A stretch of 64,000 bases of DNA. Origin: Nonomuraea sp. NBC_00507. Lineage in GTDB: Bacteria > Actinomycetota > Actinomycetes > Streptosporangiales > Streptosporangiaceae. Numbering within the stretch: the stretch's first letter is position 1; each line of letters starts with the position of its first letter. This document shows positions 7,366-16,763 of this stretch, in pieces. The position numbers and the translations under genes were made by a program. The notes under the pieces are model-generated. The model ran no database searches. It saw nothing but the letters and a program-made list of their open reading frames with translations, and had not been told where the DNA came from. The stretch lies in contig NZ_CP107853.1 of NCBI RefSeq assembly GCF_036013525.1, forward strand, positions 1,860,001 through 1,924,000, in the 5' to 3' direction.

Positions 7366-9564
7366 GTGCCCTCCAGGCGATCCATCCTGCGGCTCGGCGG
7401 CGTGGCCGCGGCCGGGATCATCGGAGCGCTGGCCCAGGCGGAGGCCGCGCACACGCCCGACGACTCGTTCGTGCGATTACGCCGCCGGTGGCGCGAGGGC
7501 AGCGCGGGCTCCGGCTACGACCCGGCCGCGGAGCCGTACCGGAGATGGCTGGCCGGGCTGGGCAGAGCGGCCGCCCGCCACCGCGACGCCATGGCCCCGT
7601 CCCGCACCTCGCTGTGGCCGGACCAGGCCTTCCCCTCGTTCATGGCGACGCCGCGGCGGCTGCGGACGATGGCGCACGCATACGTGCTGGAGGGCACCGG
7701 CCTGACCGGCGACCCGGCCCTGGCCGCGGCCGTCGCCGCAGGGATCGACCACTACAGGCGGCAGGTGTACGCGGCCGGCGCCGACCCCGTGGGCAACTGG
7801 TGGCACTGGCAGATCGGCGTGCCCAGGGCGCTGCTGGACGCCGCCGTGCTGGTCGGCCTCGACGAAGGGCGAAGCGTGGCCCTGCGGGACGCCGTGGACC
7901 ACTTCGTCCCCGACAGCCGCCTCGCCCGCTACGGCGGCAACAGCACCGGCGCCAACCGCGTGGACCTGTGCCTGGTGATGCTGCTGCGGGCCATGCTCAG
8001 ATCAGACCCGGGCAAGGCGGATCTGGCGGTGTCGGCGCTGTCGCCGGTGTTCCGGTACGTCAGCGAAGGCGATGGGTTCTACCGGGACGGGTCGTTCATC
8101 CAGCACACGTACGTCCCCTATCAGGGCGCCTACGGGGTGACGCTGCTGTCGGGGCTGGCCACGCTGTTCGCGGTGCTGCGCGGCTCGCCGTGGGAGGTCG
8201 CAGACCCGATCGTGTTCAACGCGGTTGAGCGGTCGTTCGCGCCGTTCGTGCATGACGGGGCCTGCATGGACCTGGTACGCGGGCGCAGCGTCGGCCGACG
8301 GCCCTTCGGCGACCACGAGAAGGGCCGCGAGATAGCCGCCGCGATCCTGCTGCTCGGCGAGGTGGCCCCGGTCGCCTACCGGGCCCGCTGGCACGCCATG
8401 GTCAAGGGATGGGCGGTGCGGAACACGTACCGGCCGATGCTGGAGCACCGCGAGCCCGCCTTCCACGCCCGCCTGGCGGCGATCATGGCGGACGACGCGG
8501 TTCCGGCCGCGCCCGAGCCGGTCGGGCACCGGCTGCTGCCGATGAGCGCCAGGGCCGTGCACCGCCGGCCAGGCTGGTGCGCGGCGCTCAGCATGGCCTC
8601 GCACCGGATCGGCCATTACGAGCACGGCAACGGCGAGAACCTGCGCGGCTGGCACACCGGCTCAGGAATGCTCTACTGGTGGGCGGACGGGCACGGCGAC
8701 CAGTACTCCGACTCTTTCTGGCCCACCGTGGACCCCTACCGCCTGCCGGGCACGACCGTCTCCACGCGGCGGCTGCCGGATGGCGCGGGTGCGGGATGGG
8801 GAGACACGCGCACGCCCTGGCGGTGGGTGGGCGGGGCCACGGACGGCGAATACGCGTCCGTCGGCCAGCACCTCACCGGGCTGGAGAGCACGATGGAGGC
8901 GTTCAAGTCGTGGTTCTTCCTCGACGACGCCGTCGTCTGCCTGGGCGCGGGCATCACCTGCGCGGACGGGGCGCGGGTCGAGACGATCGTGGACAACCGG
9001 AGGACCGGCGCCCCGCTCGCCGTCGAGCCGGGCTGGGCCCACCTCGAGGGTCACGGCGGCTACTTGGTGCCGGGATCGCTGCGCACGCTGCGGGAGCGCC
9101 GGGGGACCCGCGACTACGTGACGCTCTGGCTGGACCACGGCGTGGATCCCCGCTCGGCCGGCTACGTCTACACGCTGCTGCCGGGCGCGAGCCGGGCGGA
9201 GACGCGCGCCAGGGCCGCCGACCCCGGCTGGTTGCGCGTGATGGCCAACTCCGCCCGGCTGCAGGCCGTCCACGTCCCGTCGTTGAGGCTCACGGCGGCG
9301 AACTTCTGGGACGCCGGAGCCGCCGGCGACCTGACCGCCTCCGGCCCGTGCGCGGTCCTGGCCCGCGAGCACGGCGACGGCACGGCCACGCTCACCGTGG
9401 CGGACCCCCGGTGCGACCTGGACGAACTGACCGTGACCTGGGACCGGCCGGTGGCCGAGCTGATCAGCGGCGACGCCCTCCTGTACGGCTCCACCTTGAC
9501 CTTCCATAGGCTTGCCGAGCGGGAGGGCGCCCCGATCACGGTCACGGTGCGGCTCAGCCCTTAG
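7366..9564 (+). CDS. Secreted polysaccharide lyase family 8 (hyaluronate/chondroitin/xanthan lyase type)
   Basis: A 732-residue exported lyase. The N-terminus begins PSRRSILRLGG, a twin-arginine-like signal with a hydrophobic core and an AxA-type cleavage region (AQAEAA). The family 8 catalytic residues are visible: Asn in STGANRVDL (about 197), His in FIQHTYVPY (247) and Tyr in QGAYG (256), within the alpha toroid, followed by a large beta-sandwich region (NGENLRGWHTGSGMLYWW). Length matches bacterial PL8 enzymes. It should cleave uronic-acid polysaccharides by beta-elimination; the exact substrate cannot be told. GTG start. Its last 11 bp overlap the convergent ABC ATPase gene, whose importer could take up degradation products. 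Confidence 0.92.
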   Translation: MPSRRSILRLGGVAAAGIIGALAQAEAAHTPDDSFVRLRRRWREGSAGSGYDPAAEPYRRWLAGLGRAAARHRDAMAPSRTSLWPDQAFPSFMATPRRLRTMAHAYVLEGTGLTGDPALAAAVAAGIDHYRRQVYAAGADPVGNWWHWQIGVPRALLDAAVLVGLDEGRSVALRDAVDHFVPDSRLARYGGNSTGANRVDLCLVMLLRAMLRSDPGKADLAVSALSPVFRYVSEGDGFYRDGSFIQHTYVPYQGAYGVTLLSGLATLFAVLRGSPWEVADPIVFNAVERSFAPFVHDGACMDLVRGRSVGRRPFGDHEKGREIAAAILLLGEVAPVAYRARWHAMVKGWAVRNTYRPMLEHREPAFHARLAAIMADDAVPAAPEPVGHRLLPMSARAVHRRPGWCAALSMASHRIGHYEHGNGENLRGWHTGSGMLYWWADGHGDQYSDSFWPTVDPYRLPGTTVSTRRLPDGAGAGWGDTRTPWRWVGGATDGEYASVGQHLTGLESTMEAFKSWFFLDDAVVCLGAGITCADGARVETIVDNRRTGAPLAVEPGWAHLEGHGGYLVPGSLRTLRERRGTRDYVTLWLDHGVDPRSAGYVYTLLPGASRAETRARAADPGWLRVMANSARLQAVHVPSLRLTAANFWDAGAAGDLTASGPCAVLAREHGDGTATLTVADPRCDLDELTVTWDRPVAELISGDALLYGSTLTFHRLAEREGAPITVTVRLSP

Positions 9565-10324
9565 GCCGCTCGCCGGGCCTTTCGCGTGATCTCCGGTATT
9601 CCTCCACCACCAGCTCGGTGAGCTCCTGCAGTGAGGTCTCCGCCGTGGGCTTGTCGAACGTGATCGTTCCGTGCTGCAGCAGGTTGACCCGGTCGCACAC
9701 CTCCAGGATCTGCGCGTAGTTGTGCGCGATGATCACGATGGACACCTCGCCCCGCGCCTTCAGGTCGCTGACCAGGTCGAGGATCAGCGCGCCCTCCTTG
9801 GCCCCCATCGCGGCCAGCGGCTCGTCAAGCAGCAGGATCCGCGAGCGCGAGTAGACCGAGCGGGCCACGGCGATGGCCTGGCGCTGGCCGCCGGACAACT
9901 TGGCGACCTCGACGTCGACCGACGGGATGCGTACCCCCATCGTTTCGAGGTGCTCGGCGGCCAGCTTGCGCATGCGCCGGTTGCTCAGCAGCCGGGCGAA
10001 CCCGACGTGCTCGCGGCCGAGGAACATGTTGTGGTAGACGCTGAGCTCGTTGATCAGCGCAAGGTCCTGGTAGACGATGTCGATGCCCAGGGAGCGGGCC
10101 TGCTGCACCGACTTGAGCGTCACCTCCGCGCCGTCGAGCAGGATGCGGCCCGAGTCCGGCTGGTGGAACCCGCACAGGAGCTTGACCAGCGTGGACTTGC
10201 CCGCGCCATTGTCGCCGATGAGCCCGAGCACCTCGCCCCTGGCCAGGGTCAGGCTGACGTCCCGCAGGGCCGTGACCGCGCCGAACCGCTTGGAGAGCGA
10301 TTCGGCGCGCAGGACTTCGGTCAT
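9554..10324 (-). CDS. Sugar ABC transporter ATP-binding protein
   Basis: A 256-residue single-NBD ATPase of the carbohydrate (ribose/xylose-like) ABC importer type. Walker A GDNGAGKST (about 38-46), Q-loop in IVYQDLAL, signature LSGGQRQAIAVARS, Walker B ILLLDEP and the H-loop in IVIIAHNY are all intact. RbsA-like proteins usually contain two NBDs; this one is the half-size form common in actinobacteria, so it should homodimerise. Its ATG overlaps the permease stop (ATGA). It is the third gene of a binding protein-permease-ATPase operon, and its 3' end overlaps the PL8 lyase convergently by 11 bp. Confidence 0.93.
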   Translation of the reverse strand: MTEVLRAESLSKRFGAVTALRDVSLTLARGEVLGLIGDNGAGKSTLVKLLCGFHQPDSGRILLDGAEVTLKSVQQARSLGIDIVYQDLALINELSVYHNMFLGREHVGFARLLSNRRMRKLAAEHLETMGVRIPSVDVEVAKLSGGQRQAIAVARSVYSRSRILLLDEPLAAMGAKEGALILDLVSDLKARGEVSIVIIAHNYAQILEVCDRVNLLQHGTITFDKPTAETSLQELTELVVEEYRRSRERPGERPKG

Positions 10325-11289
10325 GTCCGTCCCGCCCTTCGCAGCCGGGTCAGCGTGACGTTCGCGATCATGGAGAGCAGGATCGCGGCGCCCAGGATGA
10401 GGAAGTACGGGTTGGCGGAGATGCCGATGAGGTTCATCCCGTTCTGCAGCACCGCCAGCACGAGCGCGCCGAGCGCGCCGCCCACGATCGTCCCCGAGCC
10501 GCCCGCCAGCGCCGTGCCGCCGATCACCGCCGCCGACACGGCGGTGAACATGAGCCCGGTGCCGCCGCCGATGTTGGGGTCGATCGTGTGGATCCGGAAC
10601 GCCTCGATCAGACCGGCGAACGCCCCCAGACTTCCGCCGATCATGAAATTTCCCATCTTGACCCTGCCGGTGCGCACCCCTGCCTCCATGGCTCCGAGCG
10701 GATTGCCCCCGGCGGCGATCGTGTGCAACCCCCACCGGGTACGCGTCAGCACCACATGCAGAAAGGCCACGATCCCCAGAGCCCACCAGAGATGCGCCCA
10801 CGGTGCGGCCCCGAGCCACGAGCCGATCGTCCCGTCGACCGGCTCGGGGATCTCGGCGGGATAGGCGTGCGACGTGGTGAGCACGATCCCGGTCACCGCG
10901 TAGAACGTGCCCAGCGTGGTCACGAACGACGGCACCCGCAGCACCACGGTGACGAACCCGTTCACGAACCCGATGGCCGTCCCCGTCAGCAGCGCCAGCA
11001 GGATCGCCGGGATCGCCGGGAAGCCCCAGAAGTCGATCGCGTAGTGCATCATGAACGGCGCCAGCGCCGCCACCACCCCGACCGACAGGTCGATCTCTCC
11101 GCTGACCAGCAGCAACACGGTCCCGCACGCCACGATGGCGGCCGGCGCGGCGGCCTGGGTGATGTTGACCAGGTTGTCCGGAGTCAGGAACACGTCCGTG
11201 GCCGACACGAAGTACAGCCCCAGAGCGATCGCGACCACCAGGACGCCGGCCTCCCGGTGCTTCAGGAACGCCTCCCGCAGGCTACGCAT
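10321..11289 (-). CDS. Sugar ABC transporter permease (RbsC-like)
   Basis: A 322-residue membrane protein of the BPD_transp_2 family, with an RbsC-like ladder of hydrophobic segments. The conserved GEIDLSVG segment after the third membrane span and the GGTALAGGSGTIVGGALGAL run near the C-terminus are typical. It overlaps the binding-protein gene by 8 bp and the ATPase by 4 bp, so the three are translationally coupled. It probably dimerises to form the channel for a mono- or oligosaccharide. Confidence 0.92.
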   Translation of the reverse strand: MRSLREAFLKHREAGVLVVAIALGLYFVSATDVFLTPDNLVNITQAAAPAAIVACGTVLLLVSGEIDLSVGVVAALAPFMMHYAIDFWGFPAIPAILLALLTGTAIGFVNGFVTVVLRVPSFVTTLGTFYAVTGIVLTTSHAYPAEIPEPVDGTIGSWLGAAPWAHLWWALGIVAFLHVVLTRTRWGLHTIAAGGNPLGAMEAGVRTGRVKMGNFMIGGSLGAFAGLIEAFRIHTIDPNIGGGTGLMFTAVSAAVIGGTALAGGSGTIVGGALGALVLAVLQNGMNLIGISANPYFLILGAAILLSMIANVTLTRLRRAGRT

Positions 11290-12427
11290 GGGGAATGGGG
11301 CCGGTGCGGGACACGAGCTTCTGCGCCGTGTCGGAGCCCTCGAAGCGGGTCTTGGTCGTCTGGTACGGCCCCACGTTGTCCTTCGTCACGAACAGCAGCC
11401 CCGTGTTCGTCTCGGAGGGGAACAACAGCCCGCCCGACAGCTTGTAGAGGTAGAGGTAGAGCACCGGCAGGAAGCCCTGCAGGTACGGCTGCTGGTCGAT
11501 CGTGTAGTCCAGGTCGCCGCTCTTGATCGCGGCCAGTGTCTCGGGCACCAGGTCGAAGCCGCCGGCCACCTTGAGCCCTTTCGAGCGCATGTTGTACTTC
11601 TTGACCACCTGCCCGATCGACTGCGTGGAGCCGGCGTCCACGGCCAGCATGCCTGCCAGGTTCTGGTGCCCCTGGGCGTAGGCGTCGATGATGGACAGTC
11701 CCCTGGTGACGTCGGCGTTCGTCCCGACCGACTGAAAGGTGATGGACTTGCCCGAGTCCTTGATCGCCTGCGCGGCGCCGTCGATCCTGGGCTGGATGTT
11801 CAGCGCGCCCGGTGTGGCGATGAAGCCCACGACCTCACCGGAGTCGACCTGCTGGAGCGCCCGCTGGCCGAGGGCGTACCCGGACTCGTAGAGCCCCTGC
11901 CCGATGTACGCCAGCCGCGCCGTCCCCTTGTCGTCGCGGGCGCCGTCGGCGTTGTACGACACCACCGGGATGCCCGCGTCGAGCGCCCGGTTGACCGGCT
12001 CGCGGAAGGCCGCCTTGTCCACCACGGCGACCGCTAACCCATCCGCCTTGGCGGAGATCGCGGCGTTGCACGCGTTGACCATCTCGGCCACGATCGAGTC
12101 CTTCGAGCCCGTCCACTGGAACTCGGTGCCGAGCAGCGCGCACGCGTCCTGGGCGCCGTACTGGGTGGGGGTGAAGAACGGGTTCGTCGTGACGTGGCAG
12201 ACCAGCACGAACTTCCACTTGGGCGTGGCGGGGAAGTCTCCTGGGGCGGCCGCGCCGCCGCCGGTCGTGGCCGGCCGGCTCTGGTCGGACGTGCAGGCCG
12301 TCAGCAGCGCGGCGGCCGCGGCCGAGGCGCTGGCGAGCCCGGCGCCGGTGAGCAGCCGCCGCCTCGCGATCGGGGTGAGGTGAAGGGTGTCGACCGCTTC
12401 CTCGACCTTGGGGTGGATCTTCTTCAT
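11282..12427 (-). CDS. Sugar ABC transporter substrate-binding lipoprotein
   Basis: A 381-residue periplasmic-binding-protein type 1 (RbsB-like, Peripla_BP_4) lipoprotein. The N-terminus has IARRRLLTGAGL and a lipobox LLTAC at about residue 45, so it is exported (possibly by Tat) and lipid-anchored. The conserved sugar-binding region follows: CHVTTNPFFTPTQYGAQDA, ADGLAVAVVDKAAF, GIPVVSYNADG, and AGMLAVDAGSTQSIGQ. The ATG at 12427 is chosen because the signal peptide begins shortly after it. Proximity to a uronic-polysaccharide lyase hints at sugars from that polymer, but this is inference. Confidence 0.92.
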   Translation of the reverse strand: MKKIHPKVEEAVDTLHLTPIARRRLLTGAGLASASAAAAALLTACTSDQSRPATTGGGAAAPGDFPATPKWKFVLVCHVTTNPFFTPTQYGAQDACALLGTEFQWTGSKDSIVAEMVNACNAAISAKADGLAVAVVDKAAFREPVNRALDAGIPVVSYNADGARDDKGTARLAYIGQGLYESGYALGQRALQQVDSGEVVGFIATPGALNIQPRIDGAAQAIKDSGKSITFQSVGTNADVTRGLSIIDAYAQGHQNLAGMLAVDAGSTQSIGQVVKKYNMRSKGLKVAGGFDLVPETLAAIKSGDLDYTIDQQPYLQGFLPVLYLYLYKLSGGLLFPSETNTGLLFVTKDNVGPYQTTKTRFEGSDTAQKLVSRTGPIPHA

Positions 12428-12584
12428 GTGCTCGACCTCGTATTCCCTACGAATCGGTCCAGCCGCAGGGGCCGGACCCGTATGGGTGCCCCCGATGGCC
12501 CCGCTGGGGCTTCCTTTTCCGCCAGTGAACTCCTTGCGGGCGCCCGTGTCAGCAACCAGTTCTCTGACAGGTCTACTCATCGGG

Positions 12585-12603
12585 TATACCTCGTGTGTAT
12601 AGT
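12585..12603 (+). promoter_or_regulatory. Candidate PadR operator / leaderless promoter
   Basis: TATAC (12585-12589), a 7-nt spacer and GTATA (12597-12601) form an inverted repeat directly upstream of the PadR gene. The second arm overlaps TATAGT (12598-12603), a -10-like hexamer exactly 7 nt before the ATG at 12611, with no Shine-Dalgarno sequence. Autoregulation from such a site is typical of PadR regulators. Confidence 0.45.
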
Positions 12604-12610
12604 CGGCGGC

Positions 12611-13156
12611 ATGACGGTGTCGTACACGCTGCTGGGCCTCCTGGAGGAGGCCGATCGTCACGGTTATGACCTGAAGCAGGCTTATGACCGCCGCTTCGGC
12701 GCGGCCAAGCCGATCCGGTTCGGGCAGGTCTACCGCACCCTGGCCCAACTCGTCCGCGACGGGCTGGTCGAGATCGCCGGCGTGGAGCCGGGCGCCGGGC
12801 CGGAGCGCAAGCGGTACGCCATCACCCCGGAGGGAGTGACCGACTTGGACCGCTGGCTCGCCGAACCGGAGGATCCTCAGCCCCAGCTCCAGGCGGTGCT
12901 GTTCACGAAGGTGACGCTGGCGCTGATGTCGGGCCGGCCCGCCGAGGAGTTCCTGGACGCGCAGCGCACGCGGCACCTTGCCGTGATGCGCACGCTGACC
13001 GCCGCGCGGCGCGAGGCGGAGTCGGCGCAGGATGCCCTGCTGGCCGACTACCAGCTCTTCCACGTCGAGGCGGATCTGCGCTGGATCGAGCACGCGGCGG
13101 GCCGGCTGCCCACCCTGGCGGAGGAGGTCCGCGATGACGGTCCTAAGCGGTCGTGA
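12611..13156 (+). CDS. PadR-family transcriptional regulator
   Basis: A 181-residue regulator with an N-terminal PadR winged helix: TVSYTLLGLLEEADRHGYDL, then GQVYRTLAQLVRDGLVEIAG and the wing RKRYAITPEGVTDLDRWL. A Vir_C-like helical dimerisation region follows (residues about 95-175). The family represses neighbouring transporter or detoxification genes and is released by ligands. Here it overlaps the downstream ABC ATPase gene by 23 bp, so it is the first gene of that operon and probably controls it through the dyad upstream. Confidence 0.92.
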   Translation: MTVSYTLLGLLEEADRHGYDLKQAYDRRFGAAKPIRFGQVYRTLAQLVRDGLVEIAGVEPGAGPERKRYAITPEGVTDLDRWLAEPEDPQPQLQAVLFTKVTLALMSGRPAEEFLDAQRTRHLAVMRTLTAARREAESAQDALLADYQLFHVEADLRWIEHAAGRLPTLAEEVRDDGPKRS

Positions 13157-13808
13157 CCTGCACAAGACCTTCGGCCGCACGCCGGCGCTGCGTGGCGCCG
13201 CGCTGACCCTGGCCGACGGCGAGGTGCTGGCCGTCATGGGGCCCAGCGGGTCGGGCAAGTCCACGCTGCTGCACTGCCTGGCCGGCGTGCTGCGGCCGGA
13301 CGCGGGCGAGGTGCTCTTCCGCGACGTGCGGATCGACCGGCTGCGCGACCGCGAGCGCGCGAGGTTGCGCCGCACGAGCTTTGGGTTCGTGTTCCAGTTC
13401 GGGCAGCTGGTCCCCGAGCTGCCTGTGGCGGAGAACATCGCGCTGCCGCTGCTGCTGGAGGGCCGCCCGCGGACGGCCGCGCTCGCCGAGGCGTCGGAGT
13501 GGGTGTCCCGGCTGGGCCTGGACGGCGTGTGGGACCACCTGCCCGGCGAGCTGTCCGGCGGGCAGGCGCAGCGGGCGGCGGTCGCGCGGGCGTTGATCGC
13601 CCGCCCGAAGGTGGTGTTCGCCGACGAGCCGACCGGCGCGCTCGACTCCGTCGCCGCCGACCAGGTGATGGAGCTCCTCGTCGACACGGTCCGCGCGGAG
13701 GACGCCTCCATGGTGGTGGTGACCCACGAGCCGCGGGTGGCCGCCTTCGCCGACCGTACGGCGATCGTCCGTGACGGGCTCGTCGTCCAGCCGGTGGGTG
13801 CCCGATGA
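13134..13808 (+). CDS. ABC transporter ATP-binding protein (LolD/MacB type)
   Basis: A 224-residue NBD. Walker A GPSGSGKST, Q-loop FVFQFGQLVPEL, signature LSGGQAQRAAVARAL, Walker B VVFADEPTGALD and the switch histidine in VVVTHEPRVAAFAD are intact. The EPTGALD sequence is characteristic of the LolD/MacB/FtsE group that works with FtsX-like permeases. The start ATG at 13134 has GAGGAGG upstream and lies inside the PadR gene. It ends with an ATGA overlap with the permease gene. Together they form a mechanotransmission-type or peptide/lipid exporter. Confidence 0.94.
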   Translation: MTVLSGRDLHKTFGRTPALRGAALTLADGEVLAVMGPSGSGKSTLLHCLAGVLRPDAGEVLFRDVRIDRLRDRERARLRRTSFGFVFQFGQLVPELPVAENIALPLLLEGRPRTAALAEASEWVSRLGLDGVWDHLPGELSGGQAQRAAVARALIARPKVVFADEPTGALDSVAADQVMELLVDTVRAEDASMVVVTHEPRVAAFADRTAIVRDGLVVQPVGAR

Positions 13809-15931
13809 ACGCCGTGCTGATCGGGATGAGACTGGCCGTCGCCGGCGGCCGTACGGGATGGGCCCGGCTGGCGCTGACCGCGCTCGGCGTCGGCGTCGGC
13901 GTCGCGTTGTTGCTGCTCTGCCTCACCGGGCAGTCCGCGCTGCAGGGGCGGGCGGAACGAGCGGCATGGCGGGACACGTCGCCGTCCACCCCGGCCACCG
14001 CGCCGGACCCGATGTTGTGGCTGGCCGTCAGCGACCACTTCGCGGGTGAGCCGCTGCACCGGGTGCACGTCGCGGCACTCGGTGCGCGCCCGCCGGTTCC
14101 TCCCGGACTCGACCGGCTCCCGTCGGCCGGCGAGGTCGTCGTCTCGCCCGGGTTGCGGACGCTGATCGCGACAACCCCGCGTGACCAGCTCGGCGACCGG
14201 TTCCCCGGCCGGATCGTTGCGACGATCGGCCCGGCGGCCCTGGAATACCCGGACCAGCTCGTCGCCGTTGTCGGCTACGCCCCGGAGCGGTTGGGCGAGC
14301 TCACCGGCGCGCAGCGGGTGTTCGGGATCCAGACGGGCCTGTCCGGCGACTACGCCTTCACCCTGGCGGCGCGGCTGCTGATCGGGATCGTGGCGGTCCT
14401 GCTGCTCGTGCCCGTCGCCGTCTACATCGTCATGGTCACGAGGATCGCCGCCGTGCGCCGTGAGCAACGCTTCGCCGCGATGCGGCTGGCCGGCGCCACC
14501 AGGACGCAGCTCGCGGTCACGGCCGCCACCGAGACCGGGGTCGGCGCGGTCGCCGGGGCGATGCTCGGCTTCCTCGGCTACACGGCGCTCCGGCCCGTGG
14601 TGGCGGGGCACCTGACCCATGGCGGGGCCCGCTTCTTCGACTCCGACCTCACGGTGGCGCCTGCCTGGCTGATCGTGGTGCTGGCAGGCGTGCCGCTGCT
14701 GGCGGTGGGCGCCGCGATGACGTCGATTCTCGGGATTCGGATCACGCCGCTGGGCATCGGCGGCCGTGCCTCCCGTAGGCGGCCGCCCACCGCCTGGCGG
14801 ATCGTGCTGCTGGGCGCCGGAATCGCCGGCATGCTCGCCATCGTGGCCGGTGTGCCGTGGCTGGTGGAAGTCCCTCCGCCGGAGGGGCCTTACATGGTCT
14901 TCCTGCTCTGCCTGCTCGTGGGCGGGGTGTTCGCCGGGCCTTACATCTGCCTGGTCGCCGCCCGGGCCATGGCCCGTCTCGGCCGCCGTGCCACCACGCT
15001 GATGGCGGCCCGGCGCATCGCCGCGAACCCCCGCACGTTCAGGGGCGTCAGCGGGGTGGTGCTGGCCGTCTTCGCTGCCACGTTCATGGCGTGCATGCTC
15101 AGCGCCGCGGGCAGCGCGCCGGGGGCCGCGTTCTACGGTGGCCTGCGGCCCGGCGTGGTCGAGATCTACGTCGGCAACCAGCCGGTCACCAGGCTCGCGC
15201 CGCTGATGGGCGCGCGGACGGTGGCGATCCGGGTGCATCCGGATGACTGGAGTTCGGTCGTGTCCTGTGCCGAGCTGACCCGGATCGTGGTCGCCTCCTG
15301 TCCGCTCCCGGAGTCCGTGCGGGTCCGCGGCATGGGACGGGACGCCACCATCGGCGTGATGTCCGGGGCCATCCACGAGTCCGTCCCGGGCGCGGCGGGT
15401 CTCCCGATCCGTGCCCTCTATGTGCTGACTGACGGCACCCTCGCGGCGGAGGAGCGCGTCCGTACGCAGGCCGCGCTCCTCCTGCCCCGCGCGATACTCA
15501 ACACCCAGCGCGACACCGTGCTGCAGGAGTCGCGGTTGTGGGCCGAGTTGACCACGCTCGCCCGGCTGACGACCTGGTTCGTGGTCCTCCTTGCCGGGTG
15601 CAGCCTGACGGTCGGGGTGGTGGCCGGGCTGATCGAGCGGCGGCGCCCGTTCGCGTTGTTGCGGGCCTCGGGCGTGCGGCTCGGCGAGTTGCGCAGGATC
15701 CTGCTGCTGGAGTCGGTCGTGCCGCTGGTGCTGGCCGTGGCGCTCGGCGCCGGTCTGGGCGCGGCGGCGTCGTACGCGATGGCCGTCGCCCAGGGGGACC
15801 GGTGGTTCCCGCCCGGCCTGGACTTCGCCGGCGGCCTGGCCGCCGGGGTGCTGGCCGCGCTGGCCGTCACCGCGGCGGCGCTCCCGCTGATGAACGTCAC
15901 GACCAGGTACGACGCCGTCCGCTACGAATAG
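13805..15931 (+). CDS. FtsX-like ABC transporter permease
   Basis: A 708-residue protein with one N-terminal membrane span, an extracytoplasmic domain (about residues 45-180), three spans around 190-310, a second set near 320-430, another extracytoplasmic domain, and a final three-span FtsX module at the C-terminus (SLTVGVVAGLIERRRPFALLRASG). This is the duplicated FtsX layout of actinobacterial permeases linked to MacB-type ATPases, in which the typical ERRRPFALLRASG coupling motif contacts the NBD. Substrate unknown; PadR linkage suggests antibiotic or cell-envelope stress response. Confidence 0.9.
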   Translation: MNAVLIGMRLAVAGGRTGWARLALTALGVGVGVALLLLCLTGQSALQGRAERAAWRDTSPSTPATAPDPMLWLAVSDHFAGEPLHRVHVAALGARPPVPPGLDRLPSAGEVVVSPGLRTLIATTPRDQLGDRFPGRIVATIGPAALEYPDQLVAVVGYAPERLGELTGAQRVFGIQTGLSGDYAFTLAARLLIGIVAVLLLVPVAVYIVMVTRIAAVRREQRFAAMRLAGATRTQLAVTAATETGVGAVAGAMLGFLGYTALRPVVAGHLTHGGARFFDSDLTVAPAWLIVVLAGVPLLAVGAAMTSILGIRITPLGIGGRASRRRPPTAWRIVLLGAGIAGMLAIVAGVPWLVEVPPPEGPYMVFLLCLLVGGVFAGPYICLVAARAMARLGRRATTLMAARRIAANPRTFRGVSGVVLAVFAATFMACMLSAAGSAPGAAFYGGLRPGVVEIYVGNQPVTRLAPLMGARTVAIRVHPDDWSSVVSCAELTRIVVASCPLPESVRVRGMGRDATIGVMSGAIHESVPGAAGLPIRALYVLTDGTLAAEERVRTQAALLLPRAILNTQRDTVLQESRLWAELTTLARLTTWFVVLLAGCSLTVGVVAGLIERRRPFALLRASGVRLGELRRILLLESVVPLVLAVALGAGLGAAASYAMAVAQGDRWFPPGLDFAGGLAAGVLAALAVTAAALPLMNVTTRYDAVRYE

Positions 15932-15955
15932 AGGCCGAGCTCGCGCATGACGAAG

Positions 15956-16756
15956 TCACTCTCCTGACCTGAAGGTCTTGGCGCGCTGGAGGTAGTCGAT
16001 GACCGCCGGCAGGTCACCGGCCTCCAGCCAGTCGATCTGCATGGCGACGCCCTCGCTGATCGCGGCGCTGTTGTCACTCCACAGAGCCATGCCCGCCGCG
16101 CTGAGCCGCTCGTCGACCTGCTGGTCGCCGCTCTGCAGCCCGCTCGCCAAGGACTCCCACCGGACGCTCAGCTCTTGCACCGCCGGATCGCCGACGGGCC
16201 TGCCGGCCCGCAGGTGGCCGAGGGTCTCCCTGAGCAGCTCCAGCCACTCGGCCCTGAGATCCTTCATGCGGTCCTCGCCGAGATCGGCCCGTCGCCGCGC
16301 CAGGTGGTCGCGGAGCTCGCGGTTGACGTACGCCTCGTACACCGAGATCGTCTCCAGCGTGGCCATGAACTGCTCGGCCTCGGGCATCACCGACTCGTCC
16401 AGCACCTGGATCAGGCCGCCGATCTGGTCCTTCAGCTGCACCAGCCGGGCGGCCTGCAGCTCGATCTCGGCGAGCTGCGCGCCGAGCAGGCCGCGCAGCG
16501 CCGTCAGGTCGTCCGACGGCTCCTTGAGCACGTCGGCGATCTCGTCCAGGGACAGGCCGAGCCCGCGCAGCGCCCGCACGCGGTAGAGCCGCCGCAGGTC
16601 CGCCTCGGTGTAGCGGCGGTGGCCCGCCGCCGTCCGCTCACCGGCTCCGACCAGGCCGATCTCCTCGTAGTGGTAAAGCGTCCTGATCGTGACCCCGGTG
16701 GCCTTGGCCAGCTCCCCGATGGTCCACCGGCGCTCGTCGTCGTCGCGTCTACTCAC
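15956..16756 (-). CDS. MerR-family regulator (TipA-like)
   Basis: A 266-residue regulator. The N-terminal MerR winged helix reads WTIGELAKATGVTIRTLYHY, then GHRRYTEADLRRLYRVRALR and GLSLDEIADVL, followed by a long dimerisation coiled coil. The C-terminal half (about 135-266) resembles the TipAS ligand-binding domain, which in TipAL binds thiopeptides. The GTG at 16756 is preferred because it lies 7 nt downstream of a MerR-type promoter and is the first start in the conserved domain. It likely autoregulates and may sense a drug-like ligand. It is divergent from the xylanase gene but probably unrelated to it. Confidence 0.9.
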   Translation of the reverse strand: MSRRDDDERRWTIGELAKATGVTIRTLYHYEEIGLVGAGERTAAGHRRYTEADLRRLYRVRALRGLGLSLDEIADVLKEPSDDLTALRGLLGAQLAEIELQAARLVQLKDQIGGLIQVLDESVMPEAEQFMATLETISVYEAYVNRELRDHLARRRADLGEDRMKDLRAEWLELLRETLGHLRAGRPVGDPAVQELSVRWESLASGLQSGDQQVDERLSAAGMALWSDNSAAISEGVAMQIDWLEAGDLPAVIDYLQRAKTFRSGE

Positions 16757-16763
16757 GCCTCCG

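Noticed and set aside
11282..15376. A very long minus-strand open frame running from the sugar-binding protein gene across the PadR and FtsX genes.
   Set aside because: Only 11282-12427 matches a protein family; the remainder is a low-complexity Arg/Gly/Asp-rich shadow of the plus-strand genes, caused by high GC content.
4908..15931. Secondary-metabolite gene cluster.
   Set aside because: There are exporters and regulators but no synthases (PKS, NRPS, terpene, RiPP enzymes) anywhere in the window.
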